DNA of 64,000 nt from Luscinia megarhynchos (Eukaryota; Chordata; Aves; Passeriformes; Turdidae). The notes below the pieces were generated by a model. It saw only the letters and a list, made by a program, of their open reading frames with translations. It searched no databases and was not told the origin of the DNA. Shown piece by piece: positions 14,601 to 28,879 of this stretch (positions within the stretch are counted from its first letter, which is position 1; every line of letters starts with the position of its first letter). Position numbers and translations under genes: made by a program. The DNA lies in the NCBI GenBank assembly GCA_034336665.1, contig CM067568.1:15409983-15473982 (forward strand), given 5' to 3'.

Positions 14601-17600
14601 CAGAAAATGTCTCTATCCCTGATACTTCACAAGCAAGTCCAAACATTCTTCAGATGGTCTTTGGAAATTATCTGAAGCAAAGGGGCTCTGACTCTGATGT
14701 GGACATGGTTAAAAGCTGTAAGAAGCTCCCTGGGCTGGAATGGCACCTACAGGCTTAACGTATTTACATTAATCAAGATTCAATCAAAGGCTTATTGGCA
14801 CTCTCAGTCTGTGTGCCTGCATTACAAATAGCAATACAGATTTCTGGGAAGGTTTAGTCAAGGCCTTAGCATAACTTGCAGCTACAGTACAAAAATACAT
14901 AAACCATATAAGGTTACACAGTTCATTAAATGTTAGCAATATGCTTAAAACTAAAACTAAGGCATGCACTTTATATACAATTTTGATTGTCTATAATCCA
15001 TGTCAACACAGCTGGGCTACAGACCTCCTAAGTCACTGTTAGCAAGTCCATCTGCTTCACTGAACTGTGTCTAGTTTTCAAATAATGGCAATTTCTTTAA
15101 CATTTTATGATTCCTGACTGTGAAAACTGCCTCTTGCGTGAGCCCGTGTCAAAAATCTGACTAATGTTGCAAACTGTGTGGTGCAATGAGATTTTGTTGG
15201 CAGTTGGAGAAACATAAAAATGTTAAGACACTTCGCAAAATTTCACAAAGGAGTCACTGAATAAATCTTTTAATCTCAAGTAGCACGTACTTCATTACAT
15301 CAGCATTTTTCAAGGAATGTTCCTATTGTCAATGAAAATTAGCTCCAAGAATCTGAAAGCAGGAGGACTTAACAAGGGAAGCAGAATCCCAGAGTAATGG
15401 CTTGTGTGTCAAGCGTTCTGTAAAAAAACAGACTTCTGAAAAGCTGGCTCTTCCACTTTACAAACACAGGCCTTTACTACCCCAGTAAGACCAAAGCAGA
15501 TAATCTTTACTGGAAGATTTTGGACAGCTCTCAGTTAGAGAAATGTCATCATTCCCATCTGTTTTGCTGTGTACTATAGCCACGGAAACTTCCCATCATT
15601 GGTGACAGGACTGGCTCTGGGGCCTTAACTCCCAGGCTAGATTCCCTACACGCTCTGTAAGAGAGAGGGAGTGTTTATAATGGTGGTCAGCTTTTTTGTA
15701 TTCTCCTCAACAGTAGTCACTGTCCAAATTAATGAGGGCATTTAACTATGTGAAAACTTTGAAGAGCTGGTGATAAGTTGTTTCTGTGTAGAACAAACAC
15801 AAATATCAGATTCCTAAATCAGAATAATTTTATATAACTTAGTGACTGAAGAGCTGTTTTCTTCCCTCCCCTGACTTCATTCAAGTACCATAATCTGCCT
15901 TCAGAATGGTCTGGCGAGTCTAAAATCAAACCTGGTTTTCCCAAGGATGGAGAAAAGCTGTAACAGAACATTGCACAGAAGCAGACTGTAACCTGCCTTA
16001 CAGAAAAGTCAGCATTTCACCCTAACAACAAGATCCTTAAATAATGCAGTCACATAAAACAAGAGGCCACATAGCTGCCACCTCTTAAAAGTACCCTTTA
16101 TGTAGCAAACAGAAGGACAAATCTAGCCTATCTGCAGACTCAGTACTGGCCATGGATGTTTGCTCTGCCTGATCTACAAACCCTAGTCAGTGCTGTAGGT
16201 GTGCTGCCAGACAGTCTGTTGCACATTCACCGTGTGCCTTTCAGACTTCATCTGTTCCTCACAGGAAGCCCAGACATTTATACCTTCTGCAGACATCTCA
16301 AATAAAATGAATAATATCTGGCCAGCTCACTGCTGAAATGAGAGCACCAAGAAAAGTGATGTGAGTCAGCAGCTACAGCTATTGCTCATACGTGGATATC
16401 GAGTCTACGCCTGAGCCCAGGGTAATGCACGCATGGAGGGAGGTCTGTCCCTCTGTGCCATGTGCATGGTGGGCTGATCATCACTAAAAAGGCTTTTCCC
16501 CTTGCCGGGGACTGACTTGCAGGGCAACAAATTTCTCTTGGTGTGAAGGCCAAGATGGTGCTGCAAGAGCTTCACAGCTTGGCAGGAGGAACCACAAAGC
16601 ACAGAGCAACTCTGGGGGAGAGTGTGTTTCAGTTGCCCCTCCATTCTCTCCCCATTTGCTTGTTCTCAAGAGAAAGATTCCATTGCTTCACCCTTTCATG
16701 CAAAACAACTCCCCCCACCTGGCCCTCCACTTCTCTCCTTGGGAGAGAAGAGTAGCAGAACAAAAGCCCTCTTCTCTCCTGCACCCACCTGACTCATGAC
16801 CAGGAGACATCCTGTCCTTAGAGCTATGCTGTGACAAGCATTGTGCTCAGAGTAGGAGAACAGAGGTAGCTGCTCACAAGCTTCCCTCCTGGCACAGCCA
16901 TCAGATCTGCCAACACAGCCCTTCACTGCTCAACATCTGCTTCCTTGCACCTTAACTTCTTCCCTGAGTGCATACAAAGACAAGTTAGACCATTAAAAAG
17001 GGATCATTCAGAGAACAAATTACTTAAATGCCCATCTCTCTTGTGCTCCTCTACTTTCTCCACCCTTCTCCCATGGGAATAAATCCACATAAACCTCCCC
17101 TACCCTGACACTTTGGACACCCAAGGCAAACATGTCCTGGGAGATCCCAGCATGACTGGGTGCTGGGAAAACATCAAGCACCCAACTCCGTCACAAACCA
17201 CAAAATCACCTCACCAAAAGGCTCTTGCAGTTCTCAGAAAGGGGACGTGCTTGGAGTAACTGGAAAGACCTTGACCTGGATACAATGGCCCAGTGGTACT
17301 GCTCAGGCTGGGATCAGAGAGAGGCAGAGGCAGTGCTCCAAGAGGACAGCGCTGCGAGCCAAGATACACACTGAGACTTGGGACCTGTTTTAATTATTGT
17401 TTCATTTCTTTCACTGCTCAGGAACATGTAACAAGCTGAAATGTGTGTTGTGCCTGTAAACATTTACTTTCTTTTGGTCTTGTGCAATGCTCTGTCTCAT
17501 TCTCTTGGATGGTGCCTGGAATGCAGGAATAGCCATAACAGATCAGCTGAATGACTGTCAACTCAACCGTCCATCTCCGACAGTGACCAGCACAAGCTGC

Positions 17601-20600
17601 TTTAAAGGAAGTTGCTAGAAACCCCACATCAGGCAGTTGTGGATTAAGTTGCCTCCAAGGGAAGTTTCTCCTTTCTGCCATGCCATTCGTTTTTGACTCA
17701 TGCTCTAAAAAAATCAGGAAAGTCTGCCTGCTCACCCAATAACTACAACTATATTTTTTCCCGTGCCAATTCATGCACTCGGGGTGCGTTGCACTGGTGT
17801 GCCTGCCAGCTCCTTTTGGTGGAGCACGACACAGGGTGCAGGTTAATCATGCCCCGTGCACAGAGCCACAGACCTCGCCCAGTCAGAGTGTGGGGCTGCA
17901 GCTGCCGCCAGCCTGATGGCTCACAGACCCAGGAATCTGAGTCAGTGTCCACACACTCTCTGCAGATGCACTCTGGCCCTTTGTACTCTGTGAGCACGAG
18001 GCATTTGGGGATCCTGCCCCTCTTGCTCGCAGGAACAGTTGTTCGTGAACGGCACAAGAGAAGGGGCATGCACGCCATCAACAACTTGTGATCTTCCCCA
18101 GGCCTTTGGCAGAGAAATGATCTTGCAATTTGGCAAACCTCACCAGAGGCACAAGAGGCCGGCTGGGGCCACAGCAAAGAGTAGCCAGTCTGGGAGCACC
18201 AGCTTCCCCCAGCCCTCCGGCAGGGCTGCCTCGCACTGAAAAGGAAAAGAACCTTTGCCCCTTCTTCTGAGTCCAAGGAGCATCTGCAGCACTGAAACCA
18301 ATCAAAGCCAGCTGTGAAAAATGAAGGGGAGAAGGCAGGGAAACGCTGATTATTATGACTAGGAAAAACGCTATTAAAAAAAATAAAGAAAAGGGAAAAA
18401 CTGATCCCATATGGGAGGCAAATGAAATAGAAATTCAAAACAGGCCATTACGCAGTGTCTCTCGTAAGGCTGCCACTCTGGGGGCTGCATTCACGAGTGC
18501 AGATGCAGTGCCCCGGACCTCTGGAGACAGCCCTCTGCTCTGCAGCAGGATTAGTGTCACCTTGGAGCATCCTGGGCTGTGACTGGCACAGGACTGTTGA
18601 TTAGACAGCCCCTGCAGGCTGACCAAGCAGTTATTTGAGTCCCCTGCAGACAAACACACACAGAGTAACCTCAGCTCTAATCATTCCAACAACCCTCTTC
18701 CGCCTCCACCTCATATTCCAGGCAACTTTGCTGTGGCTCCTTGCTCCTTTTGAGATGAGCTCTTCCCCTCCTCCACTCTCACAGGGTCAACCACATGGCT
18801 GCCCTTTCGTCACTCCTCTTCTCATTCCACACTTTTCCATCTTCAGCAGATCATCTCCATCACCCGCCCCATCTGCCTACCCAACATGTGCCCTTCAAGC
18901 TGTCTCTGAGCTACAGCAAAGCCCCTGAAGCCAGGCTCTCAGGGGCAAAACATCTTTACCAAAAGGAGGCTTTTGGGGTGCAGTCCAAGCTCAATCCCCT
19001 TTTACACTGCAGGGAGGGAGGGAAATGCCAACCCCATACAAGCCATACTGTGAGGCTCATTCACAATGTTACTGGACCAAAGGGGCCAAAAGCCACCTCT
19101 CTTTTTCTTCTCAGGTGTTTCTTCCACTGTTCCTGAAGCACAAGGAGATTCAGCACAATGGGGGCTCATTTCTTTCCATAGTGGTGACAATCATTCACCC
19201 ACAGAAGGAAAACTGGAGGACAGCAACATGACATCCCATGTTTCTGGGCTGTGCTCCTCAAAGATAAAAATCTCTCCAGATCTTGAGGGACAGATGGTTA
19301 AAGGGTGCATTGCTCAGTCTGCCCTACTCTTGTGATTCTGTCAAAGACGCAAAATATTTGGTACTTACTTCTTTTTTTCTAAGAGGCCCCTGCTCATAAG
19401 TGAGTCTCAGTGTCTATTTAAAAGACAAAGTAATTTCTTGTATAGTGTAATGGAGAGAAAACATACAAAAATGTGAACTTCAGAGTTCAAACCACAGAAA
19501 GCGAAATTAATCCCTTTAAGAAAATTCATAGGAAACCCTCCCACTATAAGTCAGTCTCACATTTTTGGAGTCCAGCTCAGATGGAATAAAATCCCCGTGT
19601 CTGCTAACATGAGAATAGGATGCACTTCAGCTACTCAGAGGCACAGCTCTACAGACCTCCCCAAGGCTGGTTTCTTTGCCCATCCTATGCCACGGCCTGG
19701 GCAACATGGACCTGCCTTTTGAGAGCCATCTCTCTGGTGTCTGGATCTTGGGGAAAAGCAGGAAGAGAGGGGGCCCTGCAGGCAGTCCATTTCTCTGTAC
19801 TAGAGTGATCCACAACATACCCAGGGCCACAGCCAAATGCATTAGACCACAGCACTCCCAGATCCTACTCCAGAGTCTTCATAATTCCTCTTCTCAAGCC
19901 AAGAAAAACAGCAAGCAGAAAACAAATAACAGTGGGCAAGCAGGAGTATTTGTCCCTTACTACAATGGCCTTAAGCAATCAGAGAGGTAGGGCTGATGAA
20001 CCTTTAATTACTTGTGCAATAATGACCTCTGTTTCCAGCATTCCTTGGCAGGCAGGAAGTGGCTGGAGCAGTCAGGGACCTGTTATGCTCTCTTCTCCAC
20101 AGGCTTGAAATTGATACGAAGGCCCCTCACCCAGCTGGTCACAAGTTTCAAGATACACTCCACACAGAGGTTGTTTATAGCTATTAAAAGCAGTGAAAAG
20201 AAAATACAATAAAAACAAAACAGCTCTTTCACTGAGAAGTTATTACTGAACACAGCTCTACACCTAATGTGTTCAAAGCTCCTTTGCTACTTTTTTCAAG
20301 ATAGCCAAAACAGTGAATTTTTTAAAAAAGCAAATTATGAAACCAGCCTTCAACATCAGTACATCAATATTTTGGGTAGTGTGTCATACTCCACCAAATA
20401 AGAAAAGGAGGGGGCACTTTTCACTGAGGACACCTGGATATCAACCAGAAAGACAAGCAGGCTGCAGAGGAGAGTGATCACCACTACATAATTTCTATAA
20501 CACAAAATGAAGGCAGAAAGATGTTATGGAATTGACCCAAGCTCAGCCAAACACAATTTGGGAGCTCACTCTCCCTGATTCTCAGACCACAGAAATGAGC

Positions 20601-23600
20601 TTTCTTTTGGGGGCAGGGGGAAATCACGACGTTCACAAGTGGCAGCTGAAGAATGCAGAAGGGTGCTCTACCTCCCCACAGGGTCCACCACATAACTGGA
20701 TGTACTGTAGCTGAGACAGCTGCCAAGCCTGATGTCTTTCCCAAGCTCCATCTCGGCTGGGATTCTGCAACACAACAGAGGCTGATCCAAAGGTCAGGAA
20801 AAGAAACCCTGCAAGAGGCAGCTCACAGACTGTTTCACTTCCGAAATAAGTTAAGTCTCTTCCCATCCCCATCTCCATCTGCTGGAGTCAGCTTGTGCCT
20901 TGACGCACGTGGCACCGACGACTTCCCAAAACCCTTGTTCTTTTAATATTACCATTAGCTCTCTGATATCTTGGTTATCCACAGAAACAGTCAGAGTATG
21001 TTCTGCATCCAGCAAAGTTCTTGGCCCTTATATTTTGTGGCAAAGAATTGCACAACACTAATCTAACCCACTGTTGAGTGAAAACATTTAATGTCAGTTT
21101 CTATCTTGTCTTCTTTTTTGTTTCTCTGACAGTCCCCATTCCCATGTATCATCAAAGTGAGGTGCTTCTGCATAGTCCATCTCTAATTATATTGCTTCTC
21201 ATTTCTTCCTCTTCTAGAATTAATATTTTACAGGCTTTTCACTGTCTTTTTACAAGGGTCTTTCTCTCTACAATCACAGCTGGCTCCTTCCCTCCCCCTC
21301 CTCTTGGAGACAAAGTGGCCAAAACAACATGGTGTGTCCCAGTATTTAAGGGAACTTTTGCAAGAGGAAGATGTCCTGGGATCACTGAGCAACAAGGAAC
21401 ATGGAGATAAAAGGAGTCAACTCCTTGTGTTGACTGAAACCACTGCTCTGCGATGCATTAGGGCAATACAGAACTGACTTGGGTCAGAAAACAGCTTGTT
21501 GAACACAAGACTGAGGCTATAGGCAAACCCACCACTCCCTGTCCTCTTTCACCAGTCAAAAAGGATGAGAAAAATTCCAAATGGCAGAACACCACTTAGC
21601 TCTAAACTCTGCTCCAGTGGAATTATCCATTAGCCATTCCCTTGCCCTGCCTCACACTGCAGAACTCTGCCAGCCACACGCCACTGCTTTCACTGCCCAG
21701 AACCTAGACAAATGCACATGCAAAAAATATCCACAAGGATGTGCCTATCTCTTGATCTAATGACATTCACCCTGCTTGTGCAGCACCCTTAGTTTCTTTT
21801 CTAGTTGTTTCAGCACTGTAAGGTGTGAAGAAGATCCAGCTGGACAAAGCTGCCTCATCCACTGAAATGCCAGCAAGCAAAAGTAACACCAATCTTCACT
21901 TTTCCTCCTCTCTTGGATCTCCAGTCAGGTCACAATCACTATTAAGCCCATCTGGGAAACTGAAGCATCCAGAAGTTCACTGAGTCATCAAAAGCAACAA
22001 AGAGCAGCAGCAGCAGGCTGCCACACAGCTCTGGAGAAGTCCCCTTCAAAACACTAAATCCCTGGAATGAAGAGCTGCCTTGCTTCATCCACGAGATCAT
22101 GTTTAATGGCACGTTCATGAATTCATCCCAAACTTCATTCAGAAGAGTCAACAGGGAGGTGCTGGGAGAGAGGAGCACCATCTCCAGTTTGAAAGCAACC
22201 TACCAGGGGAGATCCCATGGGGAGCACCACAGTGTTAAGAGCAACTCAGTTTCAACATCAAGTCTTGGGGCATCTTAGGCCTCCTCACACTGACCCTGCA
22301 GAGATTTGCCTGATCAGCCCCTAACAACAGAATCCATCTTTGAAGTCCAGGGCCCAGCTACATTTGCACAAGCAGCAGCATCAGGCCCAACACACATTAG
22401 GGAAAAGAAGCAAAAGAAACAGCCCATCTCTGTTTCAAAAGGCTTGAAAGTTCCTGCCCTTCTCTTAGTCTAGCCCCTTCCACAAAAACTTTGCATGCAG
22501 AGCAGTGTCTCTTGGGTCCCTCATTCTCTTGAGCAAAGTAAACAGACCTCCAGTGCAGCGACAAATGAACAACAAACAGAGGGAGAAGAAGAAAAAAAAT
22601 CTTGCTGCCAACTCGAAGATTTTTTTCTTGGCATGTTTAATTAAAAAAAAAAAATATAATGTGCAAGCTATGCCCCAAGGGTGACCCTGCATAAAGCTTC
22701 CTGGCAGCTCCAATGTCTGCCATTTCCCCCTCACATCACCACAGACAGCCCATCTCTTCCTGTGCTCTCACCCTGGTGCACACGCACACATACAGAGCCC
22801 TAAGAATCCTGGCACCCACACGGCTTTTTCTTTTTCAAGCATGCCAAAACAAGCTCAGCTCCTAAATCCCTTTCAGAATTTAGGCTTGTGTGGAAATGTG
22901 TTTGCCTCCATCCTATGTTTATTTTCTTTTGTTTTCAGGTTTGTTAGCCCAAGGGCAAATGTTGTTCCTAGCACCAGTTTTGGGGTTGAGTTTTGTTTTG
23001 GTTTTTTTTTGGTATTTATCTTTCAATCAAGTGTTCCTCCTTGCAAGGATAAACAGGATGTTTAGAGACTCTGGGTATGATGACCAGTCTTTGACAGCTG
23101 TTGTGAGACACCACACACTGGGTTTACCATGTGTGCAAGCACTGGCACAGCTCAGTCTGCAGCAGGCTCTTTGCATGACTTAAGAAACCTTCAACAGCTC
23201 AGTTTTCAGCACAGACTCACGAGAAATGCACCACACAGACATGATCCAGAACAACTCCCTGGCTTCTCCGTCCACTTAGGAGGATAACACCTGCCCACCC
23301 CACAGCCATTCCCTTTCTAGTCCTCTCATTTCACTTTTTCAGCTACACTAAACTGTGCTCTGCCTCTGAGAAATTTTCCTTTTCCAGGTGCATACAGACA
23401 GAAAAGAGTCAAAATACTTCTAAATCACAAATCAACACAGGGAGTTCCCCAAGCCTTTTTTTAGGAACAGAAGTTTTCCAAGCCTTGAATCACTGACATT
23501 GGTCTGACTCCTAAAACAAGAACTTAGGAAAATGAAACACAGATAGCACAAAGGGCCAGGCTCCAAGCAAGACTTACCTGTTTAAAACACTGTGTGTGAC

Positions 23601-24839
23601 ATCTCCAACATCCCGTCACCACAGAAGAAAATGCATTGCCTAATTCCCCACTGCACAAATTCTCCAAAATCTTAATCACTTTTTATTTGCAGCATTTTCT
23701 CACAGGAGAAGGCAGGAAAGGTTATAAGACTGGTAATTAGTCCTGTTTTGTAATTAAAATGAGTCTTGCACCAGGCCCTAATGACTGTGTTCTCAAGTCA
23801 CAGAATTAGTGACTGTGATGTATTTCCCAAATTCTACAAGATGGGTGTGTCCACAACAGCAGGGCACACTTTGATAAGCCATACTATACACAAAGAGCTA
23901 AATGCTGTCTAAACAGACATAAATCACTTCAGAAGAAATGGCTCAACCACTAGGTCATCTTATCTAGTCTAAAACCTTTTGCATTTAAAGAAAATAATAT
24001 TTACAGGAATTACCTCCCTTCCCTACAAACACATGATTCCTGAGCAGCAATGCTCAGTTTTCCCCATTACAACCACTCTATGTAATTCACAGGACAAATG
24101 ACAACATGTTGGTGACTTTCATGCTGTTTGGGCCCAGCTTATTCAAGGAAAATGACTTGGTCCTGCAATGCTGGTCAAGTTCAAACCTTGAAATCTATTC
24201 CAGGTAACATTAAACCACAAGCTTCTGGCCTATGCACAGAAAGTACAGCATGAAATTTTATGGTGTGTGTCATTCAGGAGGTCAAAAGGGATTATCACAA
24301 TGCTCCTTTTTAGCTGTGGTACCTATGAGCCTTGGCATATAAGCCACCTAAAAGCCATTCTCAGACAACTGCTTTAAATTGGACTCTGAGCAGTCCTTGA
24401 ACTCTGCTTCAGGAGAAAGCAGCATTGTCAAGATAACGGTTTTACAGTTTTCCCACCTCCCAGGAAAAATAGCATTTGCTTTGTGTACCTTGCCCTGTTG
24501 CACACACTGAGCAGGCATCCTCTCTCCAACCCTCACCACTCTCTGTGAGCCCTTCCACAAACATGCCAGAGCTGAAGAATAGTCAATAGTCTGTCCTACA
24601 GCCTGAAAATTCAAATAAGTAAAATAGTTCTCTCAAAATAAAAACCCCAGTTTTGATGCCATTGGGATAACCTGGAAGGAGCAGGAATTCCTCAGCCATT
24701 AATATATTTTCCACAGCAAATCCACATTGGATAAAGTAAGCCACATTTTCCTACTGCTTCATTCATTCAGCACTGCTAATGGCAGTGGGTCAAGAGTAGA
24801 TCAAATCATTGAATACATTTTTCTGTCACCCAGTGCATA
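2699..24839. other. Long intergenic stretch without recognisable genes
   Basis: About 22 kb of CpG-poor sequence. None of the many 60-230 codon ORFs has family resemblance or splice context. Notable small items are a TAAT-rich cluster at 8873-8911, poly(A)/poly(T) runs near 10804 and 12765, and an isolated CpG cluster around a CACGTG box at 20906-20911. The longest ORF (17749-18438, minus) looks like chance. An unannotated lncRNA or distal enhancers cannot be excluded from sequence alone. Confidence 0.5.
8873..8911. promoter_or_regulatory. Homeodomain-type TAAT cluster
   Basis: Several TAAT/ATTA cores are packed within 40 bases, including the overlapping run TTAATTAATTAG. Such clusters suit homeodomain or LIM-homeodomain factors, but they also arise by chance in AT-rich DNA. 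No supporting context was seen. Confidence 0.15.
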
Positions 24840-25416
24840 ATTTGGGGGTCCCAGTATGGGAGCTGAGTGATGCACTGACACACCTGAGGAATGGGATGCC
24901 ATTCAGAGGGATCTGGAGAAGATGAAAAAGTGGGAATCTTGTGAGATTCAGCAAGGCCAGCTGCAAGGTCCTGCTCTTGAATTGGGGCATGAAGAGATAA
25001 CAGGGATGGAACACCTCTGCCATGAGGAAAGGCTGAGAGAGTTGGGGTTGCTCAGCCTGAAGTAGACTTTGTGGAAATCTCACTGCAGTCTTCCAATATT
25101 GAAAGGGGGCCTATAAGAAGGATGGGAATAGATTTCTTTAGCAGGGTCTGTTCCAATAGGACCAAGCATAATGGTTTGAAGGTAAGAGGGTCCGTGTAGG
25201 TTAGATATAAGGAAGAAGAATTTTACATTGTGGATGGTACAACACCAGAACAGGTTTTCCATAGAGGTGGTGGATGTCCCATTCCTAGAAACATTCAAGG
25301 ACAGGTTGGACTGTGCTCTGAACAACCTGATCTAGTTGAAGACATCCCTGTTCATCACAAGGTTAATGGACTAAATGATTTTTAAAGGTCCCTTCCAATC
25401 CAAACCATTCTATGAC
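24840..25416 (+). repeat. CR1 LINE, 3' end fragment
   Basis: The segment reads through the usual CR1 3' landmarks. These are 'agggatctggagaag', 'gcaaggccagctgcaagg', 'gaggaaaggctgagagag', 'aagggggcctataagaag', the block before 'aggtggtggatgtccc', and the terminal 'ggtcccttccaatcc' followed by an 'attctatga' end. It is 5'-truncated, as most CR1 copies are, and appears to have an internal deletion near 24980. CR1 is the dominant retrotransposon of birds, which supports the avian assignment. Confidence 0.9.
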
Positions 25417-25442
25417 TATATATATATATATGTATATGTATA
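25417..25442. repeat. (TA)n tract at the CR1 3' end
   Basis: A short TA/TG dinucleotide tract directly abuts the CR1 terminal 'tatgac'. It probably grew from the short direct repeats that terminate CR1 elements. Confidence 0.7.
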
Positions 25443-26519
25443 GTCTGGGTAACACAGAAGATAAAGCTACCACAGCTTTACGTCTAACCACTTAGCAGAT
25501 ATGCTGAACCCTCTGAGGTCACATTGCAAGGCTCAGTAAACTTCATTATCTGCAGGAACCTGTCCCTAGTGCCCACCAGAGCACCACCTACAACAGAAAA
25601 CTCATTCCTAAGGTGTAATGTTACAGGAGTCACTTAGATAGTCACCTCTGCACTGTCTCTGCAATTCATTTTGGTTTGTTTCAAAAAAACCAGAAGCAAT
25701 TGCATGTTCTCTCTGAAGTATCCTGGTATTACTGGGACAGCTGGACGGTATTGCACAGCCAGATGCCTTTCTCCACCAGACTGGCCAGCACAGCCAACTG
25801 CACATCCACTGGCTGTTCCAGCACATTACTCTCTTTGGGGGGCTGCACACGTTCAGAGGAAAGAAACTGCGTTCAGCATCTCCCCTGCACGTCAGAGAAA
25901 GCAGCAGCTGCAGAGCCGTGCACGCCAAGTGCAGGACGTGGCTTCTCCTGCACCACAGTGAACATCAGTCTCCTCAACCAAGTCATTGCTCTGCTCCTTG
26001 GAGAAGCTGTTCATGTGCATATCCACTTCCTTGGCCCACAGGTATGGCTGCTGACATAGCCAAGGATTTCTCAACACCTCAGCACGGCTAGATGTGACTT
26101 CACAGGAGCTGCTGACTCTTTACACCACCCAAAACAAACATCAGGATGTGCTGGAAGGAGCACAGTACATTGAACACAACTCAGAAAAGACTCTGAATTT
26201 CCCTGTCCTAGTTTCAGCACTTGTTTGCTGTATTTCTCTCTGGTACATGTGATATAAAATGTGCCTTTGTATTAAAGTATTCTCTGCTATCTTTTAGCCC
26301 ACCTGCACAGCTTGGGGGATGAGATTTGTGAAGCACTGAAGCACCAGATCATATCAACCACTAGCACTTCCTCAGAAGCACTGCTCAACAAGGATCTGGG
26401 AAAAGACTAGAGGTCTTTTTAATCCCACTTCCACAGCAATCAGGAGCATTAAAGCAAAATACTGGTGGGTCAGGGACTCTTTCCTCATTTTTTAATCTTA
26501 CCTTAATTTCACAGGAATA

Positions 26520-26636
26520 CTGTTTTAGAGGTGGCTGGTAACATTGAGGAATGAGTCCCTGCCCAGTGACAGTGGCTTGGACCTAGGTGATCTTTTAGGT
26601 CCCTTCCAACTCAAACCCTTCTACAGGATTACATGA
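26520..26636 (+). repeat. CR1 3' tail fragment
   Basis: The sequence shows the terminal CR1 landmarks: a stretch similar to 'gtccctgcccagtgacag', then 'ggtcccttccaactcaaac', then a degenerate 'ttctacaggatt'. Only about the last 115 bases of the element remain. Confidence 0.7.
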
Positions 26637-26761
26637 TTGCTCTCTTATGCAGCTTGAGTATCTGCCAGAATTTGGTTACAGCAACTTCATACAGATATGG
26701 ATGTATCTGCAACACTGTTTCTTCCCTTTTGTGCCACTCTAGACAGAAACTTGCTTTGAAC

Positions 26762-26858
26762 ATTAATTGCCCATGGAGAAATCAGAGAGTAGCAAAGCAT
26801 GGTAGAGATGGAAATTAATTGCCCATGGAGAAATCAGAGAGTAGCAAAGCATGGTAGA
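26762..26858. repeat. Two-copy tandem duplication, 52-bp period
   Basis: The 45 bases from 26814 to 26858 are an exact copy of those from 26762 on, with a 52-bp period. The identity implies a recent event or a polymorphic allele. Confidence 0.95.
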
Positions 26859-28879
26859 CCTGCACAGGTGCTTTTGATACTCACTGAGCCTACAGCACAT
26901 ATGGGCCTGCAAATAAATTTCACTCATCTTGAGTCTTCAATGCCAGTACAGAAGCTGGCAACTCCAACATCTCCTGACCATTAACAGGGAAGGCAGAGGG
27001 TGATGGTTAAATTTATCTTTGCTGTAACACCTAAGGCAGCCTCATCTATCGAGAACTAACATACCTGACTGTTTGCTCAAGGCTGACCAACCAGTTAGGA
27101 AGACATATGGCAGCACTAGATGAGCCCTTTCCATCTTCACCATGGTGAGAAAGATTGAGTTACCTACATTGAAGATAAACACAAAAGGACAGTGAAGAAA
27201 AAATAGCAAATTCCATAATATTATATTGAAGGAACATAACCCAAGTTGCAGTATAGGTCATCTCCATACTGATCTGTGAGTTTGAAAAACAGCACCTTTA
27301 CAAAAATGTACTAAACAAAGCAGGGGGAAGGAGAAGGCTGTGCACAGCAGAGAGACCCTTGCACCAGACAAATTCAGTCACCTTCCTTCAAATCTGCAGG
27401 CCAGCTCCTGATTTAACCTGGAATTTCACATGTCACTACAAAACTCTGGAAATGTCGCCTTTGCAGATATGCCAAACATATGAACTGCTTTCAGTGAAGT
27501 CAGTATTTTTCCACATCTACAATTGCAACTCTGCTAGCAGGCTGAGAGTAGCAAATCCTCCCTTATCTCCCTCCTCTCTAAGAGCATCTCTTTGTTTAAG
27601 TACCAGCTAACTTAGATCATACACGATCCCCCTTGGAAAGTGGACAAAGAGGGGGGTGTCAGCAACAAACCACAGAAGGAGGTGGACTGCCAGGCACAAG
27701 GGAAGTAGCAGGGAGAAAGAGGTGACTAATGAACAGAAGGGGGTGCGTAAAATCCTACTTGGATTGACTCTCTGGAGAACAGCTGTTTCCTTGTAAACAT
27801 CTTGCTAGCTGTCCAAACAAGAAGTTCAGACACAGAACAAGAAAGGAGAGCACCCGGGTAGAAGCATTGAAGGCATAGGCTCATTCACTACCCTGCCAAT
27901 TGCTCCAAGTGGCAGAATGCAAAAGCCAGGGAAAAATTAGCTATACATTTAACCCTGCATGGGCTGTGTTCTAGCAAACAGCCTGCAGAAATGCCTTCTC
28001 CATCTGTGAAGTCCTTCCTAGCCTCCTTTTCCCCCACTATTTCTGACACAACAGCAGAGCACATTACTCCACAAAGGAAAAGAGGAAATATCCTCATCAG
28101 AGACAGGAGAAACAGCCAGAGAGCCAAGAAATGAAAACACTGAACGTGGCAGCCCAGAAGGCCTAAAAAAGTTCTACCACTGCCCTGGCATCAGTAACTT
28201 GGAAGAAGAAGGAGTTACACCAGAAAAAAAGAATCTTTTTATTAGTCCTCAGTACAAAACAGGCTACACTGGCAGAAGCATTTCTATGCCAATACAACTG
28301 TATCCACACAGGACACTTGCCAGCACTGCAAGGTAGCTGTGGAGAGGGGAAGGAACACCAGCACAGCCAGTAAACATTCCTAAGGCAGGCTGGTCACAGA
28401 GGACACCTTCACCGCACAACAGCAAGCAGAGACATGCACCACCTTTGTCTGCTCCTTGATGCTTAAAGGGATCAAACAACTATGTGCCCAGTCACAAACC
28501 TGCCCCATAAACCCTGTCCCCAACATGCCACATAACTGTTACAAGACTACAATAAGATCACATGCAGGAAAGGAGGGGTCACTGCAAGAAAGGCAATAGG
28601 ATAGCAGGATGCAGTAAGTGACAATAAGGGAACCCTATATCCTGAGCCTATAGTCCAGTTTTCTACACTTTCACGTCCACCTCTGGCTAACCTATCTTGA
28701 GTTTTATACATTCTAGTCAATACAAATTGCACGTATCCAAGAAATTAAATACCCTATTTCTACTAAACAACCCACAGCAGCATGAAAAAGAGTCGCACAA
28801 TGACATAGCAAGAAGTGACAACAAGGAATTCCATATTTTAGAAACAGTCCACAAGTTCACAGAAAAGACCTGGTGCAGT
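26859..28879. other. Intergenic DNA downstream of MRPL23
   Basis: No exon or recognisable repeat seen. A second minus-strand AATAAA (plus 28238-28243) could serve as a distal alternative poly(A) signal for MRPL23. Confidence 0.4.

Noticed and set aside
17749..18438. Longest ORF in the left part (229 codons, minus strand)
   Set aside because: It has a hydrophobic low-complexity start, a random-looking Cys/Ser/Arg-rich remainder and no family resemblance or splice context. It is expected by chance in 64 kb.
1..28879. Search for IGF2, H19 or miR-675/miR-483 expected from mammalian synteny
   Set aside because: No insulin-family cysteine framework, no IGF2 exon and no convincing miRNA hairpin was seen. 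IGF2 probably lies left of the window.
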